A DNA stretch of 34,447 bases, taken from NCBI GenBank assembly GCA_023475035.1, contig JAMCXF010000008.1, positions 2,643 to 37,089 on the forward strand, written 5' to 3'. The stretch comes from Candidatus Pacearchaeota archaeon (lineage in GTDB: Archaea; Nanobdellota; Nanobdellia; Pacearchaeales; GW2011-AR1). Every line of letters starts with the position of its first letter. Positions within the stretch are counted from its first letter, which is position 1. Shown here one piece after another: positions 1 to 8,210 of the stretch. A program made the translations under genes and the position numbers. The notes beneath the pieces are model-generated. The model saw nothing but the letters and a program-made list of their open reading frames with translations, was not told the DNA's origin and did no database searches.

Positions 1-15
1 ACGCTCTTCCGATCT
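1..15. other. Sequencing adapter remnant (Illumina TruSeq read-1 adapter 3' end)
   Basis: acgctcttccgatct is identical to the last 15 nt of ...CTACACGACGCTCTTCCGATCT, at the very first base of the window. Confidence 0.93.
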
Positions 16-680
16 GTTGAGTAGAGATATTCTGGATTTGAAATTTTCTTTATTTTTTGTTTTTGAATCTCATTTGTAATTTTTTCTTTAGAAGGTAAAG
101 CAACAACAGAAACATCATTTTGTTTTAGTTCATTAAAATAAAGGGTTAATCTGTTTAATTGTTGGTTTAAGGAAATGAATTCTTTCTCATAATCATAGTC
201 AAAATTTTCAATCTTAGTGAATGGAGGAATTTCAATTGCAATATTCGGAGTAATCTCTGAAAATTCAAGAAGTTTTTTGATTGAAGGTTTTATGGCTTCA
301 AGAGTTCTTTCTGCTTTTTCAGGACGTTCTGTATCACAGAAAATTACATTCGGCTGAAAATTTTTTATTTTTTCAACTGCTTTTTTTGAAAGCGCGTCTG
401 CAACAAGAACTTCAACATTTTGAATTTTTAATTTTTTTAAATTTTCAATTAGAATATTTGCACTGCTTTTGTCAGATTCAATCGCTAAAACTTTCCCGCA
501 AACTTTCGCGAAAGCAAAAGTTTGCCCGCCGATTCCAGCGCCGATTTCAACTAATTTCTCACATCTCAATTTATCGGCGCGATAAAGAGCAACGACTTCA
601 GGAGTTGCGAATCTCAAATATTTTTCAGGAACTTTCAATATATCTTGGTAAAGAATTGGTTGTTTTGGGGAGCGTGTCAT
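16..680 (-). CDS. Class I SAM-dependent methyltransferase, 3'-truncated at the contig end
   Basis: Open minus frame from ATG at 680: MTRSPKQPILYQDILKVPEKYLRFATPEVVALYRADKLRCEKLVEIGAGIGGQTFAFAK...VIFCDTERPEKAERTLE; motif I (EIGAGIGGQ) present; runs into the adapter. Confidence 0.75.
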
Positions 681-687
681 TTTAAAA

Positions 688-760
688 CGTCCCGGAGAGG
701 ACTCGAACCTCTGACATCATGGTTAACAGCCATGCGCTCTACCAACTGAGCTACCGAGAC
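688..760 (-). tRNA. tRNA-Asn (anticodon GTT)
   Basis: GTCTCGG/CCGGGAC acceptor stem, CATGG-CTGTTAA-CCATG anticodon arm, AGAGG-TTCGAGT-CCTCT T-arm. Confidence 0.95.
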
Positions 761-792
761 ATAATATCTTGAAAAAAAGATGATATATAAAA

Positions 793-1311
793 TTATTCTT
801 TCTTTTGTTTTCTTTCTTTTAACCCTAAATCCAGAATTGGTTTTTCCTGGTGTTTCTCAAGGTGGCTGTAAACATTTGCCTGTTTTGCTCCCTGCACTAT
901 TGAAATGACTGCGTCCTGTGCTTTCTTCATATTTTCAGGAGAACCTATAATTCCTACTTCATTATTGTTCATTTCAAAAAAGCATTCTGTCAATTGACTT
1001 AGTGTTCTCAGGGTTTTTCCTCCTGTTCCAATTATTCTTGCTCTAATTGTTCCAAAATCTTTTCTGTGCGTGTAATCTTTTATATTCAGGATTTCAAAAA
1101 GAAAATCCTCGCTTTTTATTAGTAATGCAACAGGCGGGCGAAATCCAAACTGAATAGCGTCGATAACTTTTCCCGCGATGTATTCATTTTCAGGTTTTCC
1201 TTCTAAAGATATGCCTTCGTCATTGACAATTATTTTTACATTAAGTATTCTTTCAAGTTTTTTCTTGATTTTTATTATCTTTTCAGTATTTTCAGAAGTG
1301 TTTATTATCAT
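793..1311 (-). CDS. KH-domain RNA-binding protein, Dim2/Pno1-like (rRNA processing)
   Basis: 172 aa; RARIIGTGGKTLRTLSQLTECFFEMNNNEVGIIGSPENMKKAQDAV typical of archaeal Dim2-type KH proteins; next to aIF1A. Confidence 0.85.
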   Translation of the reverse strand: MIINTSENTEKIIKIKKKLERILNVKIIVNDEGISLEGKPENEYIAGKVIDAIQFGFRPPVALLIKSEDFLFEILNIKDYTHRKDFGTIRARIIGTGGKTLRTLSQLTECFFEMNNNEVGIIGSPENMKKAQDAVISIVQGAKQANVYSHLEKHQEKPILDLGLKERKQKKE

Positions 1312-1335
1312 AAAATATTAAATCATATTATATTT

Positions 1336-1686
1336 TTAAAACTCGCTTTTCTCTGTCTTGAGATAGCCGTTTTTCTTCAGCCATTCAACCTGATTTGGCT
1401 TGTATTTCAGGATTACGTCTCCTTTATCTTTGTCAAGTTCCCAAGGCTCTACAATCACAACATCGCCAGGACGAAGCCAAAGTTTTCTTTTCAATCGCCC
1501 AGGAACTCTTGAATTTCTTACTTTTCCGTCAGAGCAGTTTACAAGCATTTTGTTCCCTCCAAGCCTTTGTTCTATAACCCCTATTACTTCCTCTCCTTTT
1601 GGCAATGGAGCACGGCTAACAACCTGCTGTTCGCTTTCGGGTTCGTCTTCTGTTGCATTAATATCCTGAAATTCTTCTTCCACCAT
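1336..1686 (-). CDS. eif1A: Translation initiation factor aIF-1A (S1/IF1 OB fold)
   Basis: GEEVIGVIEQRLGGNKMLVNCSDGKVRNSRVPGRLKRKLWLRPGDVVIVEPWE. Confidence 0.93.
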   Translation of the reverse strand: MVEEEFQDINATEDEPESEQQVVSRAPLPKGEEVIGVIEQRLGGNKMLVNCSDGKVRNSRVPGRLKRKLWLRPGDVVIVEPWELDKDKGDVILKYKPNQVEWLKKNGYLKTEKSEF

Positions 1687-1721
1687 TCTAAGACAAAAGG
1701 AAATGAATTTATAAATTATTC

Positions 1722-2021
1722 TTACAGAAGAACTAGTGCTACGGGAACGCCCTGAATTTCTTTTATTCCTTCCTGACTGATTATGCCTTCTTCAAGTGCA
1801 ATTTTAACAGAATTTTTTCCGACAATATTGAAAGTCGCGTCTTCCCTTACCATATCATTGATTATTCTCCTCACTTCTTCCTCATTTGCTTCTTTCCCTT
1901 TATAGAAATTTTCCTTCACATTTATCTGGAATTTTTCATCTTCGAAAATTTTTCCAAGAATTTCTTTATCGCAGATTGCGACAATATCCCTATAAGATTT
2001 TATAACATTAATGAAATACAT
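1722..2021 (-). CDS. DUF424 family protein
   Basis: 99 aa, DREILGKIFED...NFYKG-like pattern (here CDKEILGKIFEDEKFQINVKENFYKG) and ISQEGIKEIQGVPVALVL; typical translation-gene neighbourhood. Confidence 0.75.
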   Translation of the reverse strand: MYFINVIKSYRDIVAICDKEILGKIFEDEKFQINVKENFYKGKEANEEEVRRIINDMVREDATFNIVGKNSVKIALEEGIISQEGIKEIQGVPVALVLL

Positions 2022-2055
2022 AAAAATAAGAAAAAAAATTAATTAATAAACTCTC

Positions 2056-2229
2056 TTATTTATTTTTAGCTGCAAAATCTTTTGAAACCACACGCCAGCA
2101 GTCATATGAACCTGTTGGAGACTTTGTAACAGCGAAAGATCTTCCGCTTTTTACTACGATTTTGTAATCGCTTGTTTTGAATTTTTTCTTTGTTTTGACA
2201 TCGAAAAATTCTAAATTTTCTTTTGCCAT
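2056..2229 (-). CDS. Small basic hypothetical protein (57 aa), below ORF-track cutoff
   Basis: ATG at 2229 to TAA at 2056: MAKENLEFFDVKTKKKFKTSDYKIVVKSGRSFAVTKSPTGSYDCWRVVSKDFAAKNK; aggagg-like sequence upstream on the minus strand. Confidence 0.7.
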   Translation of the reverse strand: MAKENLEFFDVKTKKKFKTSDYKIVVKSGRSFAVTKSPTGSYDCWRVVSKDFAAKNK

Positions 2230-2244
2230 TTTTACCTCCTTGAT

Positions 2245-2391
2245 TTATTTCTTACCCATCATTCTGCAGACAGTAGTTCCGCATTTAGGGCATCTTCCCT
2301 TCATCATTGTAGTTCCCCTCGCAGTCTTAGTCTCTTTTCCTTCTTTCATTTCGACACTTTGTTTGCATTTTACACAATAAGCTTCAACCAT
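2245..2391 (-). CDS. DUF5679-like zinc-ribbon protein (48 aa), below ORF-track cutoff
   Basis: MVEAYCVKCKQSVEMKEGKETKTARGTTMMKGRCPKCGTTVCRMMGKK; two CxxC pairs; purine-rich SD-like sequence upstream. Confidence 0.8.
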   Translation of the reverse strand: MVEAYCVKCKQSVEMKEGKETKTARGTTMMKGRCPKCGTTVCRMMGKK

Positions 2392-2500
2392 TTTTCCTCC
2401 TTGTGAATTTAGATATTACAAATTCTATGAATCTGTACATATTTTAAAGATAAATTCTTCTTTTAAACCTTTTGAAAAATATTTAACTCTGAAATATCCG

Positions 2501-2911
2501 TTAAATCTTGCTTCGTACACTATGCTTCGCACCACACGCTAAACATTTTACAAACGCAATCCTGTCTTCTTTGACTAATTCTGTGTCGGGCTTTCCGCAA
2601 TTTTTGCATAAAACAAACTCCTTAACATACTGTTCAACTTTCTGATTTATTTTCGCACTTGGAACATTCATATTAAAGACTAATCTGTCTCCTTCTTTTT
2701 GTCCTGATACTGCCAATTCTCTTAGCAAAAATTTCTGGAAATGTTCGGGATTTCTTCGAATATAATCTGCAATGTGAAAGAAATTTGTCAATATGGTTTT
2801 CTTCCCTTCAAAATGCCCTTCAACTTTAGGAATTTCAAATCTTTCCCCAGAAGTTTCTGGCTTTTTTATCTTGCTGTAAGCTTCATTAAGCAGTTCTTCA
2901 TAATCATTCAT
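2501..2911 (-). CDS. eif2B: Translation initiation factor aIF2 subunit beta
   Basis: 136 aa, ...KTILTNFFHIADYIRRNPEHFQKFLLRELAVSGQKEGDRLVFN...CKNCGKPDTELVKEDRIAFVKCLACGAKHSV. Confidence 0.93.
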   Translation of the reverse strand: MNDYEELLNEAYSKIKKPETSGERFEIPKVEGHFEGKKTILTNFFHIADYIRRNPEHFQKFLLRELAVSGQKEGDRLVFNMNVPSAKINQKVEQYVKEFVLCKNCGKPDTELVKEDRIAFVKCLACGAKHSVRSKI

Positions 2912-2961
2912 AAAATTAGTTGCTAAGAAATGTTTATAAAATTATTTGATTTGAACTTATT

Positions 2962-3552
2962 ATGGAAAAGGGGAGAAAAAAGAAATTTAGCGGAAGGAAT
3001 CTTGCCCTTACAATAATTATAGGAGTTTTTATCGCAATTATGATTATTACTTTATTCAATCTTGTTGTAACTTATTTTTATGAGGAACCTCAATATGACG
3101 ACTTTTGCAAGAATATCGGAATTGAACCTTATCCTATCAAGTACGGGACAAGCACTAGCCAGTGTTTAAACTGCACTTTTTCTCCAAGCTTGCAGGCGCA
3201 GGTAGAACAATGCATGCAGGAAGGAGGAATGTCTGTTTACAATTATAATGATGAAGGATGCACAGTCTCACTTAAAATGTGCGATTTTTGCGCGAAAGAT
3301 TTTGACAATGCTGTAAAAACTTACAACAGAAACACTTTTTTCATTTATGCTGCAATCGGATTTGCAATGATTGTCGCAGGATTGTTTATCGGAATTTTAT
3401 TAATACAAATTATTGCTCTTCCTGCAGGAGCTTTTCTTGTTATTGAAGCTGCTGTAAAAAATTTCGACGATAAACTTTACATCATTATCACATTTTCATT
3501 ATTAATTGTTGCTGCAATCTATCTTGCATTAAAAAAATTAGGAAATAGATAA
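2962..3552 (+). CDS. Hypothetical multi-TM membrane protein with Cys-rich external loop
   Basis: 196 aa; N-terminal TM, loop with CLNC and CDFC pairs (7 Cys), then two or three C-terminal TM segments. Confidence 0.7.
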   Translation: MEKGRKKKFSGRNLALTIIIGVFIAIMIITLFNLVVTYFYEEPQYDDFCKNIGIEPYPIKYGTSTSQCLNCTFSPSLQAQVEQCMQEGGMSVYNYNDEGCTVSLKMCDFCAKDFDNAVKTYNRNTFFIYAAIGFAMIVAGLFIGILLIQIIALPAGAFLVIEAAVKNFDDKLYIIITFSLLIVAAIYLALKKLGNR

Positions 3553-4179
3553 TTATCCTAACCAACGAACTTTTCCAGGACGAGGTTCAAAAATAATTCC
3601 TTCTTCAAGAAGTTTTTTTATTTCCTGATTAATTATTTCAGGAGCGACATCTCTGATTTGCATAATTAACTCTTCTTTATCAATTCCTCCGTCTTTTTCT
3701 GCATCTTTTATCCTGTCAAGAATTCTGTCTTTTACTGCAACAATTTGCTCTTTGGCTAACGGAGCGCTGTTTCTGTTTTTTTCCTTTTCAATTTCCAGTT
3801 TTCTTATTAGGAGATATTTTGTGTCCTGCTCTTTTATTATTTCAGGAGCAATGTAAGTTTCATTGTTGAAGTTTCTTAAATTTCCTATAACCAGAACAGT
3901 TTGTCCCTGAAATGCATTTTTGAATTTGCTGACATCATCGCCAAAAAATTTTAATTTTATCTGTCCGCTTCCGTCATCAATTGTCAAAAAACAATACCTT
4001 TTTTCGCCTTCATTTTCATATTTGTCGACGATGTTTCCGATTATATTAACTCTAATAATCTTTTTGTCTCCCAATTCCAGAAAAGCAAATCTTTCTCCGT
4101 CAAAAATTGGCTTGCCTACAATAATATCTCCGATTCTGAACTTATACGCAACGTTTCGTTTAAATTGCCCTTCTGTCAT
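3553..4179 (-). CDS. OB-fold nucleic-acid-binding protein (RPA-like)
   Basis: 208 aa; VNIIGNIVDKYENEGEKRYCFLTIDDGSGQIKLKFFGDDVSKFKNAFQGQTVLVIGNLRNFNNETYIAPEII plus C-terminal winged-helix-like segment. Confidence 0.82.
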   Translation of the reverse strand: MTEGQFKRNVAYKFRIGDIIVGKPIFDGERFAFLELGDKKIIRVNIIGNIVDKYENEGEKRYCFLTIDDGSGQIKLKFFGDDVSKFKNAFQGQTVLVIGNLRNFNNETYIAPEIIKEQDTKYLLIRKLEIEKEKNRNSAPLAKEQIVAVKDRILDRIKDAEKDGGIDKEELIMQIRDVAPEIINQEIKKLLEEGIIFEPRPGKVRWLG

Positions 4180-4684
4180 TTAACAAAACCTCCAAAATTT
4201 TATCCGCATTTGATTCTGTATAATAATTTACTGAAAGCTTATCAAGAATAAATTTTACTTTTTCGTCGATATTTTTTTGAAAAGACTGATTAACGGAGCG
4301 AATTCCATCTTCTTTTAGGTAGCTAGGATTTATCGGAACTCTGAACAAAAAACTGTAATCAACTATTTTTTCTTTTACAAAATCTTCAAGCAATTTATTT
4401 TCCCCGCATTTATTCATATAATACGCATAACTGTCGAGTACACTTCTGTCGCAAACAAGAATATCACATCTGTTAATGTATTCCAATTCTTTTGCATACT
4501 GAGTGTAAATAATCCATTCCTGCGCTTCTTTTGAAGTGTTCTCATTTATCGGCAAAGGACAGGTTCTTGCAATTTCTCCAAGAAATTCTGCGTTAATGTC
4601 TCTCTTTTTTAATGCAGCAACTAACTCATGAGCAAGTGTTGTCTTGCCTGTTCCATGCGTTCCAATTAATGCTATTTTTTTCAT
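4160..4684 (-). CDS. P-loop ATPase, AAA_28 / NadR-thymidylate-kinase-like
   Basis: MKKIALIGTHGTGKTTLAHEL (Walker A), DILVCDRSVLDSYAYY; ATG at 4684 preferred over the upstream TTG at 4717. Confidence 0.8.
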   Translation of the reverse strand: MKKIALIGTHGTGKTTLAHELVAALKKRDINAEFLGEIARTCPLPINENTSKEAQEWIIYTQYAKELEYINRCDILVCDRSVLDSYAYYMNKCGENKLLEDFVKEKIVDYSFLFRVPINPSYLKEDGIRSVNQSFQKNIDEKVKFILDKLSVNYYTESNADKILEVLLNDRRAI

Positions 4685-4721
4685 TCTCTTTTTTACAATC
4701 GTAGTTTTTTCTACCAAGGTA

Positions 4722-4745
4722 GTTTCTTTTTTCTAAAAAAGAAAC
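4722..4745. repeat. Perfect 11-bp inverted repeat (GTTTCTTTTTT-CT-AAAAAAGAAAC)
   Basis: Direct inspection; lies in the gap between the MCM stop and the P-loop ATPase ATG. Confidence 0.9.
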
Positions 4746-4778
4746 CCCGTTTTTTAAAGATTAGCGAGTAGAAAATAT

Positions 4779-6812
4779 TTAACTTCCTGTTCGCTGAATA
4801 AATCCTCTTCTAGGAGAAAAAATTTCCCCTGAACTTTTCAATTTGTCCATTGCTTCATCAATTTCTGCAGGATTCATTTTTCCTTCAAGCTCTTTCTCAA
4901 TTTCTTCCATGGGAATCATTTTTCCTATTTTGTTTTCCAAGTCGATGATTATGTCCCTGACTCCGAGAATCTTGCTTCGCTGCGAGGAAGAAAATCTTCC
5001 TGAAATTCTGTCGATGTCAAAAGTTTTTGATTCGTAATCATAACCAACCTGCATAAGATAATATTTCATAATGTCTATTGCAATTTTAGCATCTTCTCTT
5101 GTGACTTTTTTGCTCAGCCTGACTTTTGCAGATGCCTCTGCCATTCTAATTAATGCCTGCAACTGTCTCGCTGAAATCGGAATCGGACGCAAAGCCCCTT
5201 CAACAGAAACCGGCTTGTTTCTCAATTCAATATAGAAAGTTTTTATCTCTTCTATTGCGTCGTCACTTAATTCAGGTTTTATTCTTTGCTTTGCATAAGC
5301 AACATATTTCCTAAACAACTCTCTAGATATAAGAACTTCAACTCCTTCTTTTCTATGTTCGTGCAAAACATGGTCTGCAATTCTTTCATCTTTCTGCCTG
5401 TCAGGAATATCTCTTAACGTGAAAATTATGTCAAATCTGTTAATCAGCGTCGGAGGCAAATCAATCTGCTGGGCAATTGGCTGGCTTGGGTCAAATCTTC
5501 CGAATTTAGGGTTTGCTGCTGCAAGAACAGATGTTTCTGCTCGCAATGTCGCTTGAACATTCGCTTTTGAAACTGTAATTGTCTGTTGTTCCATTGCTTC
5601 GTGCATCGCACTTCTGTCATTAGGGTCCATTTTTTCCAATTCATCGACGCAAACCAGTCCTTTGTTTGCGAGAACCATTGCTCCTGCTTCTAAACTCCAT
5701 CCTCTCAAATATTCATCTCTTACAACTGTTGCTGTCAGTCCTGCTCCTGATGCTGATTTACCGACGACATATCTTCCTTTTGGAGAAATGTTTGCCATAA
5801 AACCCAATGTAACTGATTTTGCAACTCCTGGGTCTCCTATCAATAAAATGTGAATGTCTCCTCTGCTTTTTTGTCCGTCTCTATGAACTTTCTGAACTCC
5901 GCTGAATAACTGCAAAACCAGGGATTTTTTTATTTCTTCATAACCCCATACACTTGGAGTAATGCTTTTTGCGAGGTTATCAAAAACTCTTGGGTCTTCT
6001 GAAAGTTCAAGAATTTGCCTTTCATCTTCTTCAGAAATGTCAAGCTCTTCAAATGTCTCTTCCATTGGAATGATATTATTTGCTTCAATTGCAAGTTCAA
6101 ATCTCGTCGATAATCCTCCTGTCTGCAATGGGATAGGGACTTCTTTTAAAATTCCTATGACTTTTACTCTGCTTCCAGGAGTTGTTTTCTCCTCCATTCT
6201 TGGTTCTACTAAATCTTCTTTTACAAAAACATTAATTCTTTTCGGCTGTTCTCCTCCTGAAAGAGATTCCGGCGCTTCCTCGACGACTAATCTTTGGGTA
6301 TCAACCATTTCTTTGCTTAACAATTTGAATCCTCCTCTTCTGCCGCAAGAACATCTTGGTGGCTCGCGGAATTTTTTTTCTATTTGAAGAACTGACATAA
6401 CTGTTCCACAGGACGGGCATTCAAATTTTGCATTTACAACCTGAGGACGAACATCTGAAGCCTGACGGATTATTCCTTCAATAACAATCATTTCATTAAG
6501 ATGTTTTGAACGGATATTCCTTACTTTTATCTCCAAACTTTTTGGCAGATTTATAAGCCTGACACGGGCGTTTTTTATCATCCCGATTTCTTCAACAGCA
6601 AGTTCAATTATTCTGAGAACTTCTTCTGGATTTGCAAGGATTTCATCAGAAAGTTTATTTGAAAATTCCGTAAGCTTCATAAATTCAAGGGAAATAACAT
6701 TCATTCCTGTTCTGAGGGATTTCCCCATTTCTTTCTTGTAAAAATCAAAGAACGCTTTAGCTTCAATTATCAAGTCCTCTGTTTTGCTCTTTTGCTCTTT
6801 TTCATCACCCAT
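4779..6812 (-). CDS. mcm: Replicative DNA helicase MCM
   Basis: 677 aa; Zn finger CPSCGTV...CSCG, Walker A GDPGVAKS, sensor/finger regions, C-terminal wHTH; no intein. Confidence 0.97.
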   Translation of the reverse strand: MGDEKEQKSKTEDLIIEAKAFFDFYKKEMGKSLRTGMNVISLEFMKLTEFSNKLSDEILANPEEVLRIIELAVEEIGMIKNARVRLINLPKSLEIKVRNIRSKHLNEMIVIEGIIRQASDVRPQVVNAKFECPSCGTVMSVLQIEKKFREPPRCSCGRRGGFKLLSKEMVDTQRLVVEEAPESLSGGEQPKRINVFVKEDLVEPRMEEKTTPGSRVKVIGILKEVPIPLQTGGLSTRFELAIEANNIIPMEETFEELDISEEDERQILELSEDPRVFDNLAKSITPSVWGYEEIKKSLVLQLFSGVQKVHRDGQKSRGDIHILLIGDPGVAKSVTLGFMANISPKGRYVVGKSASGAGLTATVVRDEYLRGWSLEAGAMVLANKGLVCVDELEKMDPNDRSAMHEAMEQQTITVSKANVQATLRAETSVLAAANPKFGRFDPSQPIAQQIDLPPTLINRFDIIFTLRDIPDRQKDERIADHVLHEHRKEGVEVLISRELFRKYVAYAKQRIKPELSDDAIEEIKTFYIELRNKPVSVEGALRPIPISARQLQALIRMAEASAKVRLSKKVTREDAKIAIDIMKYYLMQVGYDYESKTFDIDRISGRFSSSQRSKILGVRDIIIDLENKIGKMIPMEEIEKELEGKMNPAEIDEAMDKLKSSGEIFSPRRGFIQRTGS

Positions 6813-6865
6813 GACTAAGAAATAGGATTTTTGTTTAAATGGATTTCTGTGATTTGAAAATAGAA

Positions 6866-7348
6866 TTAGTTTACAAGATAACCTTTGAGAGTATTATCAC
6901 ATGTTTGAGGAGAAGTGGCTCCATTCAGTCCTCCGCTTATACAATTACAGGAAACTCCATAAGTAATTGGACTTCCCCAAGCATTTACACATTTGTAATA
7001 ATATACAGTTGAACCGCAATTTCCGCATTGCACTGTTTGACATGTTGGCGAAAATGTTATAGTATTTGGATTTGAACAGGTGTCTCGTACTTGATATATT
7101 CCACTTGCTTTTGTAATACCTATTTCAGAACAAATCCAGTTTGCTCCATCTAATTTCAAAAATTGTCCTGAATCACAACCTGTCGGAGGAGCCATTTCTC
7201 CTATACTGTGCCCAAATGTTTGGGGAGCATTTGTTCCGTAAGCATAGACACTAACGCCTAAAATTGTTAAAATTCCTAAAATGATAAAAGTGTAAAGCCC
7301 ACGATTTGAAAGATTAATTTGTATAAATTTCCCTCTTTTCTTTGTCAT
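6866..7348 (-). CDS. Hypothetical secreted/membrane-anchored protein
   Basis: 160 aa; basic N-terminus plus a single TM (GLYTFIILGILTILGVSVYAY), then a Cys-rich ectodomain with GCDSGQFLKLDGANWICSE. Confidence 0.7.
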   Translation of the reverse strand: MTKKRGKFIQINLSNRGLYTFIILGILTILGVSVYAYGTNAPQTFGHSIGEMAPPTGCDSGQFLKLDGANWICSEIGITKASGIYQVRDTCSNPNTITFSPTCQTVQCGNCGSTVYYYKCVNAWGSPITYGVSCNCISGGLNGATSPQTCDNTLKGYLVN

Positions 7349-7415
7349 ACTAATTTAAACTTTAATAACTTTTTAAATATTGTTAACGAGGCTGTAATAA
7401 CTAATTAAAATTCAA

Positions 7416-7490
7416 TGAGGCTGCACAGATTTGAACTGTGGACCCCTGCCTTATCAGAGCAGTGCTCTAGCCTGGCTGAGCTACAGCCTC
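7416..7490 (-). tRNA. tRNA-Ile (anticodon GAT)
   Basis: GAGGCTG/CAGCCTC acceptor, CTGCT-CTGATAA-GGCAG anticodon arm, CACAG-TTCAAAT-CTGTG T-arm. Confidence 0.95.
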
Positions 7491-7536
7491 ATATATACTT
7501 TCAGGAATAAAAGTTATTTAAAAGTTTTTGCAATTC

Positions 7537-8208
7537 TTACTTTCCAAACCTTCTCTCTCTTTTATCAAATTCTTCTATTGCTTCTTTCAAATCCTCTTTT
7601 GTAAACTCAGGCCACATCTTGTCTGAAAAAATCCATTCGCTATAAACAGACTGCCATGGGAGAAAATTGCTTGTTCTTTTTTCTCCGCCAGTTCTTATTA
7701 TTAAATCAGGATAATCTGAAAGCCATAAACTTTCCTGAAAACTTTTTTCATTTATCTCTTTTTTTTCTGCAACTATCTTTTTAATTGCTGACAAAATCTC
7801 TTGTCTTCCGCCGTATGCAATTGCAAAGTTTATGACATAATCATTATATTTTTCAGTTTTTCTCTCTATCCTCTTCATAAGTTTTTGCAAATCATTATCT
7901 AAGAGTTCTTTTTGCCCTATAAACCTTATTTTTATTTTATTTTTTTCAATTTTGCTGTCTTTCTCTAACTTCATGAACCATTTTTTTATAAGCTCCATTA
8001 AAAAATTAACTTCTTCTCTTGTTCTGTTAAAATTTTCCAGAGAGAAACAATATAATGTCAGTTCTTTTATTCCCAATTCTCTGCCCCAGTCAAACAAACT
8101 TTCAACTTTTCTCGCTCCTGCTTCGTGTCCTTCCCATAATTTCTTTTTTGCTTTTTGAGCGAATCTTCTATTTCCATCGAGGATAATTCCAATATGCAAA
8201 TTTTTCAT
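7537..8208 (-). CDS. uppS: cis-Prenyltransferase (undecaprenyl/polyprenyl diphosphate synthase family)
   Basis: MKNLHIGIILDGNRRFAQ...GHEAGA...LTLYCFSLENFNR...DLIIRTGGEKRTSNFLPWQSVYSEWIF. Confidence 0.95.
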   Translation of the reverse strand: MKNLHIGIILDGNRRFAQKAKKKLWEGHEAGARKVESLFDWGRELGIKELTLYCFSLENFNRTREEVNFLMELIKKWFMKLEKDSKIEKNKIKIRFIGQKELLDNDLQKLMKRIERKTEKYNDYVINFAIAYGGRQEILSAIKKIVAEKKEINEKSFQESLWLSDYPDLIIRTGGEKRTSNFLPWQSVYSEWIFSDKMWPEFTKEDLKEAIEEFDKRERRFGK

Positions 8209-8210
8209 TA

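Noticed and set aside
281-685. 134-aa plus-strand ORF
   Set aside because: Antisense shadow of the truncated methyltransferase; Leu/Phe/Gln-rich low-quality translation.
5444-6387. Antisense ORFs (5444..5644, 5662..5853, 5962..6387) across mcm
   Set aside because: Out-of-frame or antisense shadows of the well-supported MCM gene.
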